A stretch of DNA of 59,257 bases from the NCBI GenBank assembly GCA_020052375.1, contig JAGVPG010000005.1, forward strand, positions 1 through 59,257, given 5' to 3'. The DNA comes from Actinomycetota bacterium. GTDB taxonomy: Bacteria > Actinomycetota > JAHEXW01 > JAGVPG01. The notes below the pieces were generated by a model. That model saw only the letters and a list, made by a program, of their open reading frames with translations. It did not search any database and had not been told where the DNA came from. A program made the translations under genes and the position numbers. Positions within the stretch are counted from its first letter, which is position 1; every line of letters begins with the position of its first letter. Of the stretch, positions 42,639-51,287 are shown piece by piece.

Positions 42639-43586
42639 TTGAGCAGGATCGTTGTCACGGGCGGAGCCGGGTTTATAGGCTCAAATCTTGTGAGCCGGCT
42701 TATCGAACACAATCACATCATCGCTATCGATAACCTTCTGACCGGTAGTATTGAAAACATCATGACTCTTCTGGATAACCCGCGCTTTACGTTCATAGAA
42801 CATGACATAACCGTACCTATCGATATCGCAGGGGAGGTAGACAAGATCTACGACCTTGCGTGCCCGGCTTCACCTGTTGACTACCGTAGATATCCGTTAG
42901 AGACGATGCAGGTCTCTTCCAAGGGTGTGCATAACATGCTTGAGCTGGCAAAAGAAAAGCAAGCAAAATATTTGTTCACATCGACCTCAGAGGTATACGG
43001 TGACCCGCTGGAACATCCGCAGACCGAAAGTTACTGGGGTAATGTCAATCCGATCGGAGAACGTAGTTGCTACGACGAAGGGAAAAGGTTTGCCGAGAGT
43101 CTTGTGGTCAATTATAGGAAGTTCACTGGGATCGACGCTAAGATCGTCCGTATCTTCAATACTTATGGACCGATGATGCGTGGGGATGACGGACGCGTCG
43201 TGTCGAACTTCATAGTCCAGGCATTACGTGGATCCGACCTCGCAATCTATGGAGACGGCAATCATACACGGTCTTTTTGTTATGCCACAGATATGGTCGG
43301 GGGGATCATCCGGATGATGGCTTCTGAAGAAACAGGCCCGATAAATCTCGGAAACCCGGTCGAAATAACAATATCATCTCTTGCCGATACGATCTTGGAG
43401 ATGACCGGGTCAAGTTCGAAAATAACTTATAAAGACCTACCGCAGGACGACCCCACCCGGAGAAGTCCGGATATATCTCTTGCCCGCGTAAAGCTGGGTT
43501 GGGAACCGACCGTCGACCTTGAAGAGGGACTTTTAAAGACAATTCACTGGTTTGAAACGACACTGGGACAAAAAGGAGACGGATGA
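42639..43586 (+). CDS. uxs: UDP-glucuronate decarboxylase (UDP-xylose synthase)
   Basis: 315 residues from TTG 42639, with GGGAGG at 42629-42634. Rossmann motif GGAGFIGS, the YxxxK pair in SCYDEGKR, and the UXS signatures YDLACPASPVDYRRYP and STSEVYGDPLEHPQ. It converts UDP-glucuronate to UDP-xylose with bound NAD+. The next gene (overlap ATGA) makes UDP-glucuronate from UDP-glucose, so the pair forms a complete route. TATAAT at 42597-42602 is the likely promoter. Confidence 0.88.
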   Translation: MSRIVVTGGAGFIGSNLVSRLIEHNHIIAIDNLLTGSIENIMTLLDNPRFTFIEHDITVPIDIAGEVDKIYDLACPASPVDYRRYPLETMQVSSKGVHNMLELAKEKQAKYLFTSTSEVYGDPLEHPQTESYWGNVNPIGERSCYDEGKRFAESLVVNYRKFTGIDAKIVRIFNTYGPMMRGDDGRVVSNFIVQALRGSDLAIYGDGNHTRSFCYATDMVGGIIRMMASEETGPINLGNPVEITISSLADTILEMTGSSSKITYKDLPQDDPTRRSPDISLARVKLGWEPTVDLEEGLLKTIHWFETTLGQKGDG

Positions 43587-44869
43587 AAGTAGCCGTATTC
43601 GGGACAGGGTATGTAGGACTGACTACAGGCGCGTGTCTTGCGGATATAGGAAACTCTGTGACCTGCATAGATATCGATAATGTCAAGATCGAGCGTCTCA
43701 AAAGTGGAAAAACACCGTTCTATGAACCGGGACTGGGAGAACTAGTCCGGAAGAACATAGAGGCAGGACGTATCTTTTTCACGACGGATAATATCACTCC
43801 GGTCAAAGAAAGCGAGATCCTTATTATAGCTGTTGGAACCCCGTCTAGAGATTCGGGACAGGTCGATCTCACGCAGATAAGAGACGTATCGGCGGTGATC
43901 GGATGCGCTTTAGATGGATACAGGTTGATCGTCAACAAAAGCACAGTACCGCCGGGTACCGGCGATCTGATCCGGGACATGATCAGCGCCCATTACAAAG
44001 GGGAGTTCGACCTGGTCTATGACCTCGAATTCTTACGCGAAGGGACAGCCGTGTCGGACTTTATGCATCCAGACCGGATAGTGATCGGATATACGGATGC
44101 GAGGGCTTTAAGTAAGGTCAAGGAACTGTATGAAGCCAGAAAAAGCCATTTTGTTTTTACCGATATCTATACGGCCGAGGTCATCAAGTATGCCTGTAAT
44201 GCTTATCTGGCCACATCCATCTCGTTTATAAACACGATCGCTGATGTATGTGATCGGTTCGGCGCTGACGTGATACAAGTATCCGACGCGATGCGCATGG
44301 ACAAAAGAATCGGGCCGCTCGCTTTCCTCGATGCAGGCATAGGATATGGCGGAAGTTGCCTGCCGAAAGATATCCAATGTCTCATCAAGACCTGTGAACA
44401 AAACGGTATCGGCCACGAACTTTTAAGTGCGGTCGAAAAGGTCAACCGGAACAGGCAGGACCTTATGCTAAGGAAGTTAGTCGATACGGTCGGTGATCTT
44501 AAAGGCATGAAGATCGCTGTTTGGGGTCTGTCGTTCAAACCGGAATCCGATGACATGCGGGACGCTCCCTCGATCGCCATAGTAAAAGGACTTCAGGATG
44601 CCGGTGCCGTTGTGAGAGCGTACGATCCGGTAGCCAACGACAACGCCAAGAAAATATTCACAGATGTGAAGTTCCATGAAACACCTTTTGATGCGGCTGA
44701 AGGCAGCGACGCTGTAGTCATCATCACCGGATGGGATGAGTTCAAAGAGCTAGACAAAGACCTTTTAAAGAAAAAGATGACTGGCAAAACTATCATCGAC
44801 GGACGCAATATACTGGACGCGGAAGAGATGAGATTCTGCGGTTTTCAGTATATAGGCATAGGTAGATAG
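43583..44869 (+). CDS. ugd: UDP-glucose 6-dehydrogenase
   Basis: 428 residues. N-terminal NAD motif GTGYVGLTTG, NKSTVPPGTGD, and the catalytic Cys in GGSCLPKD. The C-terminal domain (about 310-428) is complete (WGLSFKPESDDMRDAPS). It oxidises UDP-glucose twice to UDP-glucuronate, the substrate of the overlapping upstream enzyme. Product use in surface polysaccharide fits the glycosyltransferases further downstream. Confidence 0.95.
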   Translation: MKVAVFGTGYVGLTTGACLADIGNSVTCIDIDNVKIERLKSGKTPFYEPGLGELVRKNIEAGRIFFTTDNITPVKESEILIIAVGTPSRDSGQVDLTQIRDVSAVIGCALDGYRLIVNKSTVPPGTGDLIRDMISAHYKGEFDLVYDLEFLREGTAVSDFMHPDRIVIGYTDARALSKVKELYEARKSHFVFTDIYTAEVIKYACNAYLATSISFINTIADVCDRFGADVIQVSDAMRMDKRIGPLAFLDAGIGYGGSCLPKDIQCLIKTCEQNGIGHELLSAVEKVNRNRQDLMLRKLVDTVGDLKGMKIAVWGLSFKPESDDMRDAPSIAIVKGLQDAGAVVRAYDPVANDNAKKIFTDVKFHETPFDAAEGSDAVVIITGWDEFKELDKDLLKKKMTGKTIIDGRNILDAEEMRFCGFQYIGIGR

Positions 44870-44921
44870 TCCTTTACTGATCCCCTTCGACCATTTACTA
44901 TTAACTATACACTGAACTTGT

Positions 44922-44996
44922 GCGCCCGTAGCTCAATGGATAGAGCAACGGACTACGAATCCGTGTGTGGGGGTTCGACTCCCTCCGGGCGCGCCA
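44922..44996 (+). tRNA. tRNA-Arg(ACG)
   Basis: 75 bases with encoded CCA: acceptor GCGCCCG / CGGGCGC, anticodon loop CTACGAA (ACG), T-arm GGTTCGACTCC. The A34 of this tRNA is the substrate of TadA, encoded at 54454. Its last 18 bases (44979-44996) recur exactly at 49607 and 54221 and partly at 45312 and 45533. Confidence 0.97.
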
Positions 44997-45144
44997 TTCT
45001 TCGCCGACATTAGACTCACATCTATCGATGTTCGTCTTAACCGGCTATGAATGGCAGGCCACCTTAATTAATAGACAAGCGAAGAATGGTCCTTCGTAGC
45101 CGAATAGCCGAGCGTAGCGAGGCTCTCGCTGGCGAAGAAGGACC
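44994..45144 (+). repeat. Type I tRNA-linked structured element, copy 1
   Basis: Starts inside the tRNA CCA. CCATTCTTCGC (44994-45004) pairs perfectly with 45079-45089. Inside are a small hairpin, ACATC (45018-45022) with GATGT (45027-45031), and a core with GAATGGCAGGCC that offers an alternative partner for CCATTC. A second stem-loop follows: GGTCCTTC (45088-45095) with GAAGGACC (45137-45144). Related copies follow tRNA-Ser(CGA) and tRNA-Arg(CCG) with compensatory base changes. Confidence 0.75.
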
Positions 45145-45289
45145 AAGACATATAGCGATATGGCTTGACTCGGCCCTCACTCACGGCGTTTGGTGTCGTT
45201 GCGAAAAAGTGAGTGCTGCAACGCGCATCAAATTAAGCAGACAGCAATAAGCGATAGGCAATAAGCAATACGAGAAGATTTTTGTAGCA
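45145..45289. other. Non-coding stretch of the first array module
   Basis: No gene. It holds a tail-like sequence (ATATGGCTTGACTCGG...CTCACTCAC, 45160-45183) related to type II elements, a GTTGC/GCAAC hairpin around 45199-45222, and a run of AGCAATAAGC words. Confidence 0.5.
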
Positions 45290-45311
45290 GCCGACCCTTA
45301 GGTCGGCCTTT
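45290..45311 (+). terminator. Factor-independent terminator
   Basis: GCCGACC (45290-45296), CTTA loop, GGTCGGC (45301-45307), then CTTT. It ends just before the tRNA-end fragment at 45312 and would close transcription from tRNA-Arg(ACG). Confidence 0.7.
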
Positions 45312-45326
45312 CCTCCGGGCGCGCCA
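45312..45326 (+). repeat. tRNA-Arg(ACG) 3'-end fragment, site 2
   Basis: CCTCCGGGCGCGCCA, identical to the last 15 bases of the tRNA gene except that the longer 18-base match is lost at its left edge. No other tRNA sequence is present. A type II element starts in its CCA. Confidence 0.9.
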
Positions 45327-45475
45327 CTCACTATTAACTGTGAGTGCCCTCACAACTGAATGGTAATCTTCTCGCTTAGACCTCGTTTGTACGTGCTCTA
45401 GTCACGCTCGAAGAATACATTCAGTCGTGAGAGCACAGATGTATAAGTATCGTGGCTTGCCTAGGCCCTCGCTCA
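45325..45475 (+). repeat. Type II structured element, copy a
   Basis: P1: CACTCAC (45325-45331) with GTGAGTG (45340-45346). P2: 45344-45362 with 45418-45436, 17 of 19 positions paired (GTGCCCTCAC... / ...GTGAGAGCAC). P2 shares GTG with P1, so the two stems compete. It ends in the conserved tail AGATGTATA...GGCTTGCC...CTCGCTCA. Confidence 0.75.
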
Positions 45476-45510
45476 ACGGTGTAAAAAAGTGAAATGAATA
45501 ATTTGCGACT

Positions 45511-45542
45511 TCCTCCGCCTGCCGGCAGGTAGGGGCGCGCCA
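45511..45542 (+). repeat. tRNA-Arg 3'-end fragment split by a palindrome, site 3
   Basis: TCCTCCG (45511-45517), then a short insert with the palindrome CCTGCCGGCAGG, then GGGCGCGCCA (45533-45542). Together the outer parts rebuild the tRNA-Arg end, so a small palindromic element seems to have entered an earlier copy of the site. Confidence 0.65.
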
Positions 45543-45622
45543 CCACTGAACCGCAGTAATATCAACAACAAGCGGCTGCACCATGTTTGTCTCCTCAAGG
45601 TATCTAATCTCTATTGTTAGTT

Positions 45623-46145
45623 CCGCGGACGTAAGTCCGGGGGTGAATCGGGCTCCTAAGTCTTCAAAAGGTCAGATATAATGAAAAGACCATGGAGACG
45701 AGAAGACAAGCCCACTGTGTATACAGATGTGAGTATCATATAGTCTGGATTCCGAGATACAGATACAAGGTACTGACGAACGGGGTTGATAAATATCTGG
45801 AAATCAAACTTGATGAGGTCAGAAAGACGTACCTGGAGATAGAGTTCATCGAGAAGAAGATCCAACCGGATCATGTCCATCTCCTGGTGAGTTTTCCTCC
45901 CAAGCATAGCATCGCAAGGGTCGTTCAGATCCTGAAACAGAACACAGGCAAGGCGTTGAAAGACAAGTTTGATTTCCTGAAAGATAGATACTACGGTGCC
46001 GGAGGTATCTGGTCGGTCGGATACTTTGTATCGACAGTGGGCTTGAATGAGAACGCGATCAGAAACTATGTCCAGCACCAGGAGAAAGAAGACTTAGGAC
46101 AAGCGAAGCTTGAACTATAAGGAAACCACGGACGTAAGTCCGTGG
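45623..46145 (+). mobile_element. IS200/IS605-type insertion sequence (tnpA only)
   Basis: The body lies between two hairpins of like sequence: left CCGCGGAC-GTAA-GTCCGGGG (45623-45642, one mismatch) and right CCACGGAC-GTAA-GTCCGTGG (46126-46145). Such subterminal hairpins are bound by Y1 transposases. Exact ends are not certain; they lie shortly outside these hairpins. No tnpB is present. Confidence 0.8.
45692..46120 (+). CDS. tnpA: IS200/IS605-family Y1 transposase
   Basis: 142 residues, the usual TnpA size. The HUH motif is in PDHVHLLVSFPP and the catalytic Tyr in ENAIRNYVQHQ, both intact. These enzymes cut and join single-stranded DNA at hairpins. TATAAT at 45677-45682 stands 9 bases before the ATG and no ribosome site is seen, so the mRNA is probably leaderless. 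Related REP-associated enzymes move palindromic repeats, which matters given the many structured repeats nearby, but no direct link is shown. Confidence 0.93.
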   Translation: METRRQAHCVYRCEYHIVWIPRYRYKVLTNGVDKYLEIKLDEVRKTYLEIEFIEKKIQPDHVHLLVSFPPKHSIARVVQILKQNTGKALKDKFDFLKDRYYGAGGIWSVGYFVSTVGLNENAIRNYVQHQEKEDLGQAKLEL

Positions 46146-46240
46146 AGGTTCATTGCCGTATGCTATAGTTAGGTTAAGCCTGGAAATAGTCAATAGAACG
46201 TTGGGAAAGGCACGGAGTACGAATATATGTTTAAATTTCA

Positions 46241-47758
46241 ATGGGTTTAAGCTTCACGGGAAAAATCAGAATCATTCTTCTTGGCATTCTGTTGCTTATT
46301 TTATTTGCCTATCTTCCTTGGTTTTTCCTTGTAATCCTGATATTGAACTTTCTGCTTAGTATCGCCTCGCAGTCACTGCATTTTGTAGCCGCTGTTTTGC
46401 CTAAAGCTAAGATTGTAAAGGTGCCCTCTGTTGAGACACCTTTTGTTTCTATTCATGTTCCGTGCTACAACGAGCCCCCAGAGATCCTTAAGAACACCTT
46501 AATATCTCTTTCAAATTTGGACTATCAGAAATATGAGGTCATTGTAATTGACACTAATACAAAAGATAAGATGGTTTGGAAGCCGGTTGAAAAATACTGT
46601 GAGCTTCTTGGCGAGAAGTTCAGATTTTACCATGTAGACAAACTAGATGGGTTCAAAGCCGGGGCCTTGAACTATATTCAAGCAATGGTCAACCCCATGG
46701 CAGAATATGAAGCTGTAGTTGATGCTGATTATGAGGTAAAACCGGAGTTCGTTCATGAAGCATTAGGGTATTTCAGTGACGAAAAGATTGCCTTTGTCCA
46801 ATTTCCTCAAGCCTATTTCAACGTTTTTAAAAAGAACCTACCCATTGCTCTTGAATACCAATTCTTCTTTTTGTCCTATATGAATATGGCTAATATTATC
46901 AACTGTGTTAGTTCTACAGGCACGGTAACCTTCTACAAAATTGAACCGATGAAAGAAGTCGGGGTTTACAACGAAGAATGTATTACCGAAGACGCTGAGC
47001 TCGGGCTTAGAATTAATAGGTTTGGCTATAAAGGAATATTCGTTAACAAGGTTTTAGCGCGAGGATTGATTCCTTATGATCTCGAGGCCTTTAAGAAACA
47101 AAAGTCACGTTGGTGTTCTGGTAATGCTCAGATTCTAAGAAGCAATCTAAAAGATATGATCATCAATGCAAAAGAGATGACTATTCTTCAGAAGATAGGT
47201 TTTCTCACACAGCTTACAGCTTGGATCGATTTTCTCCTACTACCGATACTGACTCTTGTGGCAATCTTCTTTTATGAAAAATACGCGGTTGCCGCCTCAA
47301 ATCATTTGGTTTATGCCCTTATATATCTGACAGCAGCAATGACTCTCATAACATATTCATTCCTGAAGTTACTATCATTTTTGTTTGTTTTTAAAAGACA
47401 AGGCAAGCTTATCAGTAGTATTGGTGCCTATTTCGTGCATATCGGAATGAGCTGGCACTATGCAGTAGCATGGTTGGAAGGGATTTTCAGTAAGTCTATG
47501 TCTTTCCAGAGGACAAACAAATTCATCTTACCCACTATGCCAAATCTGATCAAGAATACTATATGTGAATTCACCCTTGGACTTTTAGCGCTCTTCATAT
47601 CTTTCCAGTATCTTATTGAAAGTAATTTCGTATCCTCGTTGATATATTTCTGGCTATTTGTCGTTCTATTTTCTGTATATTATGTTCATCTAAAAATCAG
47701 ACCAACTAAACTCTACTCAAAATCACTAATTGCTCGTTTTGCCAAAGAAGGTTTGTGA
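46241..47758 (+). CDS. Processive family 2 glycosyltransferase (cellulose-synthase-like)
   Basis: 505 residues. Two N-terminal helices, a GT2 catalytic domain (about 70-310) with the Asp motifs DADYEV and TEDAELG and the acceptor motif QKSRW, then about five C-terminal helices. It should polymerise a sugar from a UDP donor and pass the chain through the membrane. The gene is AT-rich compared with ugd and typA and lies in the tRNA-end array, so it was probably acquired. It is followed after 1 base by a GT4 gene. Confidence 0.88.
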   Translation: MGLSFTGKIRIILLGILLLILFAYLPWFFLVILILNFLLSIASQSLHFVAAVLPKAKIVKVPSVETPFVSIHVPCYNEPPEILKNTLISLSNLDYQKYEVIVIDTNTKDKMVWKPVEKYCELLGEKFRFYHVDKLDGFKAGALNYIQAMVNPMAEYEAVVDADYEVKPEFVHEALGYFSDEKIAFVQFPQAYFNVFKKNLPIALEYQFFFLSYMNMANIINCVSSTGTVTFYKIEPMKEVGVYNEECITEDAELGLRINRFGYKGIFVNKVLARGLIPYDLEAFKKQKSRWCSGNAQILRSNLKDMIINAKEMTILQKIGFLTQLTAWIDFLLLPILTLVAIFFYEKYAVAASNHLVYALIYLTAAMTLITYSFLKLLSFLFVFKRQGKLISSIGAYFVHIGMSWHYAVAWLEGIFSKSMSFQRTNKFILPTMPNLIKNTICEFTLGLLALFISFQYLIESNFVSSLIYFWLFVVLFSVYYVHLKIRPTKLYSKSLIARFAKEGL

Positions 47759-47759
47759 T

Positions 47760-48809
47760 ATGAGGATTGCTCAAATTGCGCCGTTGTGGAAAACAGTGCC
47801 GCCACAAAGATACGGAGGTGTGGAGCTCGCGGTCAGTAATATAACCGAGGGCCTGATCAAAAAAGGTCACGATGTCACGCTCTTTGCTTGCGGGGGATCA
47901 AAAACAAAGGGCAAATTGATAGAGGTTATTCAAGAACCGTTGTATGAATTAACTGGTAGTTTTTCCTGGAATGCTATATCTCCATACGAATTCCTGATGT
48001 ACTATGTCTTAGCCGAAAAGATAAGAAATGGAGAATTTGATCTGATACATAATCATCTTGGTTATCAGTTGCTTTCTTTTTCTCCGCTAATAGACATACC
48101 CATAGTAACAACCATGCATAGTAGTCTAGAACCTGATTTTCCTTATCTGGCAGAGAGATTTAAAAATCACAATTATGTTTCAATCAGTAATGCACAAAGG
48201 GAGCTGGCACCATATCTGAACTATGTTGAAACTATATACCATGGCTTGCAGAATTCAGAATATGAACCCAGATTATCAGGAGACAGCGACTATTATCTTT
48301 TCCTGGGCTCATTAACTAGAAACAAAGGAGTAGATATAGCTGTTAGGGCTGCAAAAGAACTCGGAATAAGACTGTTCTTAGCGGGAGAATTCAGGGAAAC
48401 AGAGAAAGATTTCTATGAGAAAGAGGTAGATCCCTATATCGATGGTAAGCAAATAAGAGTATTGGGTGAAGTCACAACAAAGGAGAAAAACAGATTATTG
48501 AGGGGCGCCAAGGCACTGCTGTTCCCCAGCCAGTGGAAAGAAGCTTTTGGTCTGGTTATCATAGAAGCTTTGACCTACGGAACCCCTGTAGTAGCCTATG
48601 GTAATGGCGCTGTTCCCGAAATAATAATCGAAGGAAAAACTGGATACATAGTAGACAACTATCATGATTTCAAATCCAAGATATTGGAGGTCGGAGGATT
48701 ATCTAGAAAGTCTTGTAGGAAAGAGGCAGAAGTAAGGTTTGATGTTTCTGTTGTGGTAGATAACTACATTGATTTGTTTGAAAAGTTAGTGAAAGGAAAT
48801 ACTCGCTAA
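47760..48809 (+). CDS. Family 4 glycosyltransferase
   Basis: 349 residues from ATG 47760 (MRIAQIAP), preferred to an upstream in-frame start because the GT-B fold begins there. N-terminal PPQRYGGVELAVSNI and C-terminal FPSQWKEAFGLVIIEAL contain the family residues, including the E-x7-E motif. It is a retaining nucleotide-sugar transferase, acceptor unknown. It works probably with the GT2 enzyme and, by inference, may use sugars from the ugd/uxs pair. Confidence 0.88.
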   Translation: MRIAQIAPLWKTVPPQRYGGVELAVSNITEGLIKKGHDVTLFACGGSKTKGKLIEVIQEPLYELTGSFSWNAISPYEFLMYYVLAEKIRNGEFDLIHNHLGYQLLSFSPLIDIPIVTTMHSSLEPDFPYLAERFKNHNYVSISNAQRELAPYLNYVETIYHGLQNSEYEPRLSGDSDYYLFLGSLTRNKGVDIAVRAAKELGIRLFLAGEFRETEKDFYEKEVDPYIDGKQIRVLGEVTTKEKNRLLRGAKALLFPSQWKEAFGLVIIEALTYGTPVVAYGNGAVPEIIIEGKTGYIVDNYHDFKSKILEVGGLSRKSCRKEAEVRFDVSVVVDNYIDLFEKLVKGNTR

Positions 48810-48822
48810 CCATTCTCTCACT

Positions 48823-48872
48823 TCGCGAGCACAGATGTATAGATGGCTTGCCGCAGCTCTCGCTCACTTCAG
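48823..48872 (+). repeat. Type II element tail without its head
   Basis: GAGCACAGATG, then TATAGATGGCTTGCCGC, then CTCTCGCTCAC: the conserved tail of the type II elements. The matching 5' half (tRNA end, P1, P2 5' arm) is missing; the GT4 stop codon is 14 bases upstream. Confidence 0.7.
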
Positions 48873-48928
48873 TCTTCAGTTCTTCATCCTTCAGCTCTCT
48901 TTCTGAGTGATATAATAAGCTCATATAC

Positions 48929-49434
48929 TATGAAGAGGTCTTTCGTTATTAAATGCTCAAAAAGTCCGTTATCTGGTTGTTGGGGGTTTAGCGGTAAATC
49001 TACACGGTGTTCCGCGGGCGACAATGGACCTCGATTTGATGATTGATACAGCGCGGAAAAACATCGAGACGTTCCTATCGGTCTTGAAGGAACTTGGTTA
49101 CAAGCCGAGGACTCAGGAGAATCCGCTCAATCTCGCTGATACCGAGAAGCGAGCAGAATGGCGGGCGAAGAAACACATGATCACATTCTCGTTCTATAAT
49201 CCCGAAGTGCCCTATCAACAGATAGACGTGTTTCTAAAGAACCCGGTCGACTTCGACGAAGCGGATAAAAACAAAGACATCGTAAGCGTTGAAGAAATGA
49301 AAATATTGATCATGTCATTGGACGATCTGGTGCGCATAAAACAGCAATCAAATCGTTTACAGGATGTTTCGGACGTGGAAGCGTTAAAACAAGTAAGACG
49401 TATTCAACAGGAGAACAAAGATGGAAGTCGCTAG
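48929..49434 (+). pseudogene. Nucleotidyltransferase, broken copy
   Basis: Same gene as the intact one at 53536. The start ATG is ATA (48927-48932 region) and one base is missing after CGTTATT, so the frame meets TAA within ten codons. The downstream frame from 49024 (MDLDLMIDTARKN...) is otherwise intact and ~88% alike in protein to the intact copy. The upstream TATAAT and CTTCAG-rich leader are conserved too. Confidence 0.85.
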
Positions 49435-49606
49435 GAAGCCTCCGGGATTTTGACAATACTATGAGCGCGATACGCTGGAGAAGTATATGGCGATGCCTGC
49501 CCGGATGAAGTTGCAATGGCTTGAAGAGATAAACCGGTTTCTCTATCAGGCGACGCCGGAGAAGAACAAGAACATTCAGCAGATGTTTCGCTCCGGCAAA
49601 ATCTAA
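49421..49606 (+). pseudogene. Partner of the nucleotidyltransferase, broken copy
   Basis: Begins ATGGAAGTCGC like the intact 61-codon partner at 54035, but codon 11 is TGA (49451-49453) where the intact copy has CGA. The rest is well conserved to the TAA at 49604-49606. The tRNA-Arg end fragment starts at the very next base. Confidence 0.85.
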
Positions 49607-49624
49607 CTCCCTCCGGGCGCGCCA
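49607..49624 (+). repeat. tRNA-Arg(ACG) 3'-end fragment, site 4
   Basis: CTCCCTCCGGGCGCGCCA, an exact 18-base copy of 44979-44996, directly after the TAA of the broken partner gene. Confidence 0.95.
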
Positions 49625-49746
49625 CTCAATAAGTGAGTGCTTAAAGACTGCGAGATGTTTTTCTCGCTAAAGAAATCACGCTCGAAAAATTCTCTCCGTC
49701 TTTAAACACGGATGTTTAGATGGCTTGCCACGAGCTCGCTCACGAC
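49623..49746 (+). repeat. Type II structured element, copy b
   Basis: P1: CACTCA (49623-49628) with TGAGTG (49634-49639). P2: GTGCTTAAAGAC (49637-49648) with GTCTTTAAACAC (49698-49709), 11 of 12 paired. Inner hairpin GCGAGA/TCTCGC from 49650. Tail GGATG...TAGATGGCTTGCC...CTCGCTCAC. The P2 sequence is unrelated to copies a and c, yet pairs. Confidence 0.8.
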
Positions 49747-50050
49747 GTTTGGTGTCGTTGCGAGGAGCAACGCTTGGCAGTGCGACGAAGCAATCTACGG
49801 AAAAGAAGAGAGTGTTTACTAGCTGCACAGGACCAGAAGGTCTTCCTCACAGACCTGGAGAATGCTCATAAAATCTAAGGTCAACTTCACTTATGTCGCC
49901 ACAAAACATTATCTACTCCTTCGCACTAAATGTATTTAATCCTGTTCTGTTCACAAAAACTAAACAAGCAATGAATGGCTTGCCACAAACTCGCTCACTG
50001 GAGTTTCTTTTCCTTGTCGTTATCGGGAGGAGGAAGCCCGAAAGGGCGGC
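49747..50050. other. Non-coding stretch with repeat family members
   Basis: No supported gene. It contains a GTCGTTGCGAGGAGCAACGC hairpin-type repeat (from 49756), a ~91-base direct repeat (49833-49923) shared with 53313-53403, and a further type II tail (49972-50000). Confidence 0.6.
49833..49923 (+). repeat. Direct repeat, left copy
   Basis: From CCAGAAGGTCTTCC to CTACTCCTTC; almost identical to 53313-53403 (few substitutions). It begins with a CCAG-GGTCT / AGACC-TGG hairpin. The two copies flank the ATPase and typA genes. Confidence 0.85.
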
Positions 50051-50113
50051 CGGTGTGACGATCAATGTAAACATACTTGACAAATAGTACGACTATATGA
50101 TAAGTATAGTAGC

Positions 50114-51277
50114 ATGATACAGAGACCTTTCTGGGTGTCGCGAATTGAAAAAGCATGGAGTCAAGCTCCAATTGTCTGGTTGACCGGGGTACGGCGCGTT
50201 GGCAAAACAACTATTGCGCAGAGTCTTGGTGACGACAAAGCTCAGTATCTAAACTGTGACCTGCCGGTTATCGCAGATATGACATCGGATCCAGAGTTGT
50301 TCTATCGAAACGTTGATCGCCCTATCCTGATATTTGACGAAGTTCACCAACTCTCCGATCCGAGCCGTTTGCTCAAGATAGGCGCGGATCTATTTCCACA
50401 TCTTAAGATTCTCGCTACAGGGTCATCAACTCTTGCGGCTAGCCGCGAGTTTAAAGATACCCTTACAGGCCGCAAAAGGGTTGTGTACCTAACACCGGTT
50501 ATGTGGGATGAACTCTTAGCCTTTAATGACTCACCACTGCTCAAGCGGCTATATCATGGGGGATTACCGCAGGCGCTGCTTTCGGAAAAGAAGGACCCAG
50601 GGTTCTACCGTGAATGGATGGATTCCTTCTTTGCCCGTGATATACAAAAACTTTTTGCCTTTCGCGACCCCCAGAAGTTCAACGCGTTATTTGAGTATAC
50701 GATGAAACAAAGCGGCGGTTTATTGGAAGTGACCAGTACAGCTGCCGCGCTCGGCATCAGCCGTCCCACAGTGGAGAGCCATTTGCAGGCTTTGGAAGCA
50801 ACTAATGCGCTGACATTGGTTCGGCCATATAACAGTAGACGCCAAAGCGAGATCATTAAAATGCCGAAGGCTTATACTTTTGATACCGGATTCGTGAGTT
50901 TCATGCGTGGCATGGATCCATTGCGGCCGGATGACTATGGCTTGCTTTGGGAGCATCTGGTCTTAGAGTATCTGCAAGCTCACGCACATGAATCGGATAT
51001 ATATTATTGGAGAGACAAGCACGATCACGAAGTCGACTTCGTTATCCCAGGAAGTCGTCAAGTCGTTGATGTCATCGAGTGCAAATGGAATCCGACACGC
51101 ATTGATGTGACCGCGATAAAGATGTTCCGTGATAGTTATCCTCAAGGTAATAATTATGTAGTGAGCCCGCTTCCTGGGAACGGATATCCGAAAAAAGTCT
51201 CCGGAATCGAGATATTCGTTTGCAATCCTGAAGGTTGGCGAAAACATAAATTCAACATTAAAGGGGGCAAGACCTAA
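50114..51277 (+). CDS. AAA ATPase with DUF4143 domain
   Basis: 387 residues. Walker A GVRRVGKTT, Walker B ILIFDEVHQL, sensor region ILATGSSTL, then a C-terminal DUF4143 part with a nuclease-like YWRDKHDHEVDFVI...VIECKW strand pattern. This is a common family of accessory ATPases of unknown role. TTGACA at 50077-50082 is a good -35 box, but the -10 is unclear. The gene lies inside the direct-repeat pair together with typA. Confidence 0.85.
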   Translation: MIQRPFWVSRIEKAWSQAPIVWLTGVRRVGKTTIAQSLGDDKAQYLNCDLPVIADMTSDPELFYRNVDRPILIFDEVHQLSDPSRLLKIGADLFPHLKILATGSSTLAASREFKDTLTGRKRVVYLTPVMWDELLAFNDSPLLKRLYHGGLPQALLSEKKDPGFYREWMDSFFARDIQKLFAFRDPQKFNALFEYTMKQSGGLLEVTSTAAALGISRPTVESHLQALEATNALTLVRPYNSRRQSEIIKMPKAYTFDTGFVSFMRGMDPLRPDDYGLLWEHLVLEYLQAHAHESDIYYWRDKHDHEVDFVIPGSRQVVDVIECKWNPTRIDVTAIKMFRDSYPQGNNYVVSPLPGNGYPKKVSGIEIFVCNPEGWRKHKFNIKGGKT

Positions 51278-51287
51278 CCTCAACAAT

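Noticed and set aside
45518-45532. CCTGCCGGCAGG palindrome as a recombination or uptake signal
   Set aside because: A single clear copy in this form; no basis for a specific function beyond having split a tRNA-end fragment.
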